NCBI GenBank assembly: GCA_964640055.1
Contig: CAZXFH010000064.1
Location: 1 to 14,085 of the forward strand
Length of the DNA stretch: 14,085 nt
Origin: CAZXFH01 sp964640055
GTDB taxonomy: Bacteria; Fidelibacterota; UBA2242; JAFGTP01
Reading direction: 5' to 3'
Each line of letters opens with the position of its first letter. Position 1 is the first letter of the stretch. Positions 13,958-14,085 of this stretch are shown one piece after another. A program made the translations under genes and the position numbers. Under the pieces are notes generated by a model that had not been told where the DNA came from, did no database searches, and saw only the letters and a program-made list of their open reading frames with translations.

Positions 13958-14085
13958 CATAATCTTTCAAAAGTAACTTGATCATTGATCCAGGTGCCTA
14001 CCCATTGCATATCAGAACCGTTATTTTTTATATAACCTAAAAATCCCATTTAGAAAAGTCAGTTGCAATTTTCCCAATATTTTTC
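13957..14085 (-). CDS. 3' end of an unidentified gene entering from the right edge, with an apparent frameshift
   Basis: Reading the minus strand from the window edge, one frame gives KNIGKIATDFSKWDF and then TAG at 14037-14039. The neighbouring frame, from the same place, gives LGYIKNNGSDMQWVGTWIND and then QVTFERL with a TGA at 13957-13959. Adding one T to the five-T run at 14039-14043 joins them. Composition and the terminator directly behind support a real gene end. I do not recognise the family from this short tail. Alternatively the gene simply ends at 14037 and the rest is noncoding, or a 30-residue peptide starts at 14049. Confidence 0.4.

Noticed and set aside
1..14085. tRNA, rRNA, CRISPR arrays, phage genes or a known defence system
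   Set aside because: No cloverleaf with CCA end, no ribosomal signature, no regularly spaced short repeats, and no recognisable phage or defence protein domain was seen in any frame.

Overview
The window looks like a chromosomal segment of a bacterium from the Fibrobacteres-Chlorobi-Bacteroidetes (FCB) side of the tree, perhaps an uncultured lineage of the Calditrichota/KSB1/Marinimicrobia kind. The main evidence is a 728-residue secreted protein with a C-terminal PNPFNP-type sorting domain, as used by type IX secretion, together with lipoproteins and an outer-membrane-like protein. No rRNA, tRNA, CRISPR array or intact transposase gene was found, so the lineage call is inference.

Layout. 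Positions 1-475 are noncoding and hold a 19-bp inverted repeat flanking a GC-rich stretch that may form an RNA structure. Genes on the minus strand follow: an RmuC-family protein (476-1702), a secreted barrel-like protein (2023-2610), a 145-residue apparent remnant of a cobalamin-binding radical SAM enzyme (2678-3115) and a small putative lipoprotein (3207-3827). A long noncoding stretch (3828-4514) carries a good sigma70-like promoter and a perfect palindrome upstream of the plus-strand block.

The plus-strand block is the most interesting part. About 21 ankyrin repeats (4515-6710) run directly into a multi-PAS hybrid histidine kinase with a receiver domain (coding frame open from 6674, ends 9448), and then an Lrp/AsnC-type regulator (9495-9959). 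The kinase has no ATG, GTG or TTG start before the middle of its first PAS domain. Its frame overlaps the end of the ankyrin frame, and adding one base to an AAA run joins the two into a single protein of about 1644 residues. I read this as one ankyrin-PAS-kinase-receiver gene broken by a one-base deletion, which may be real or an assembly error.

The right side is again minus-strand: the secreted seven-repeat propeller-like protein with the sorting domain (10162-12348), a relic of a second sorting-domain C-terminus just downstream of it (10071-10112), a parallel beta-helix lipoprotein (12854-13858), and the 3' end of a gene entering from beyond the window (13957-14085), followed by a short terminator. 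This last fragment also looks like two frames joined by one missing homopolymer base.

Taken together, the window pairs a cytoplasmic sensory and regulatory cassette with cell-surface proteins. Several traces of decay (radical SAM remnant, sorting-domain relic, a diverged 42-bp repeat pair) suggest past rearrangement.
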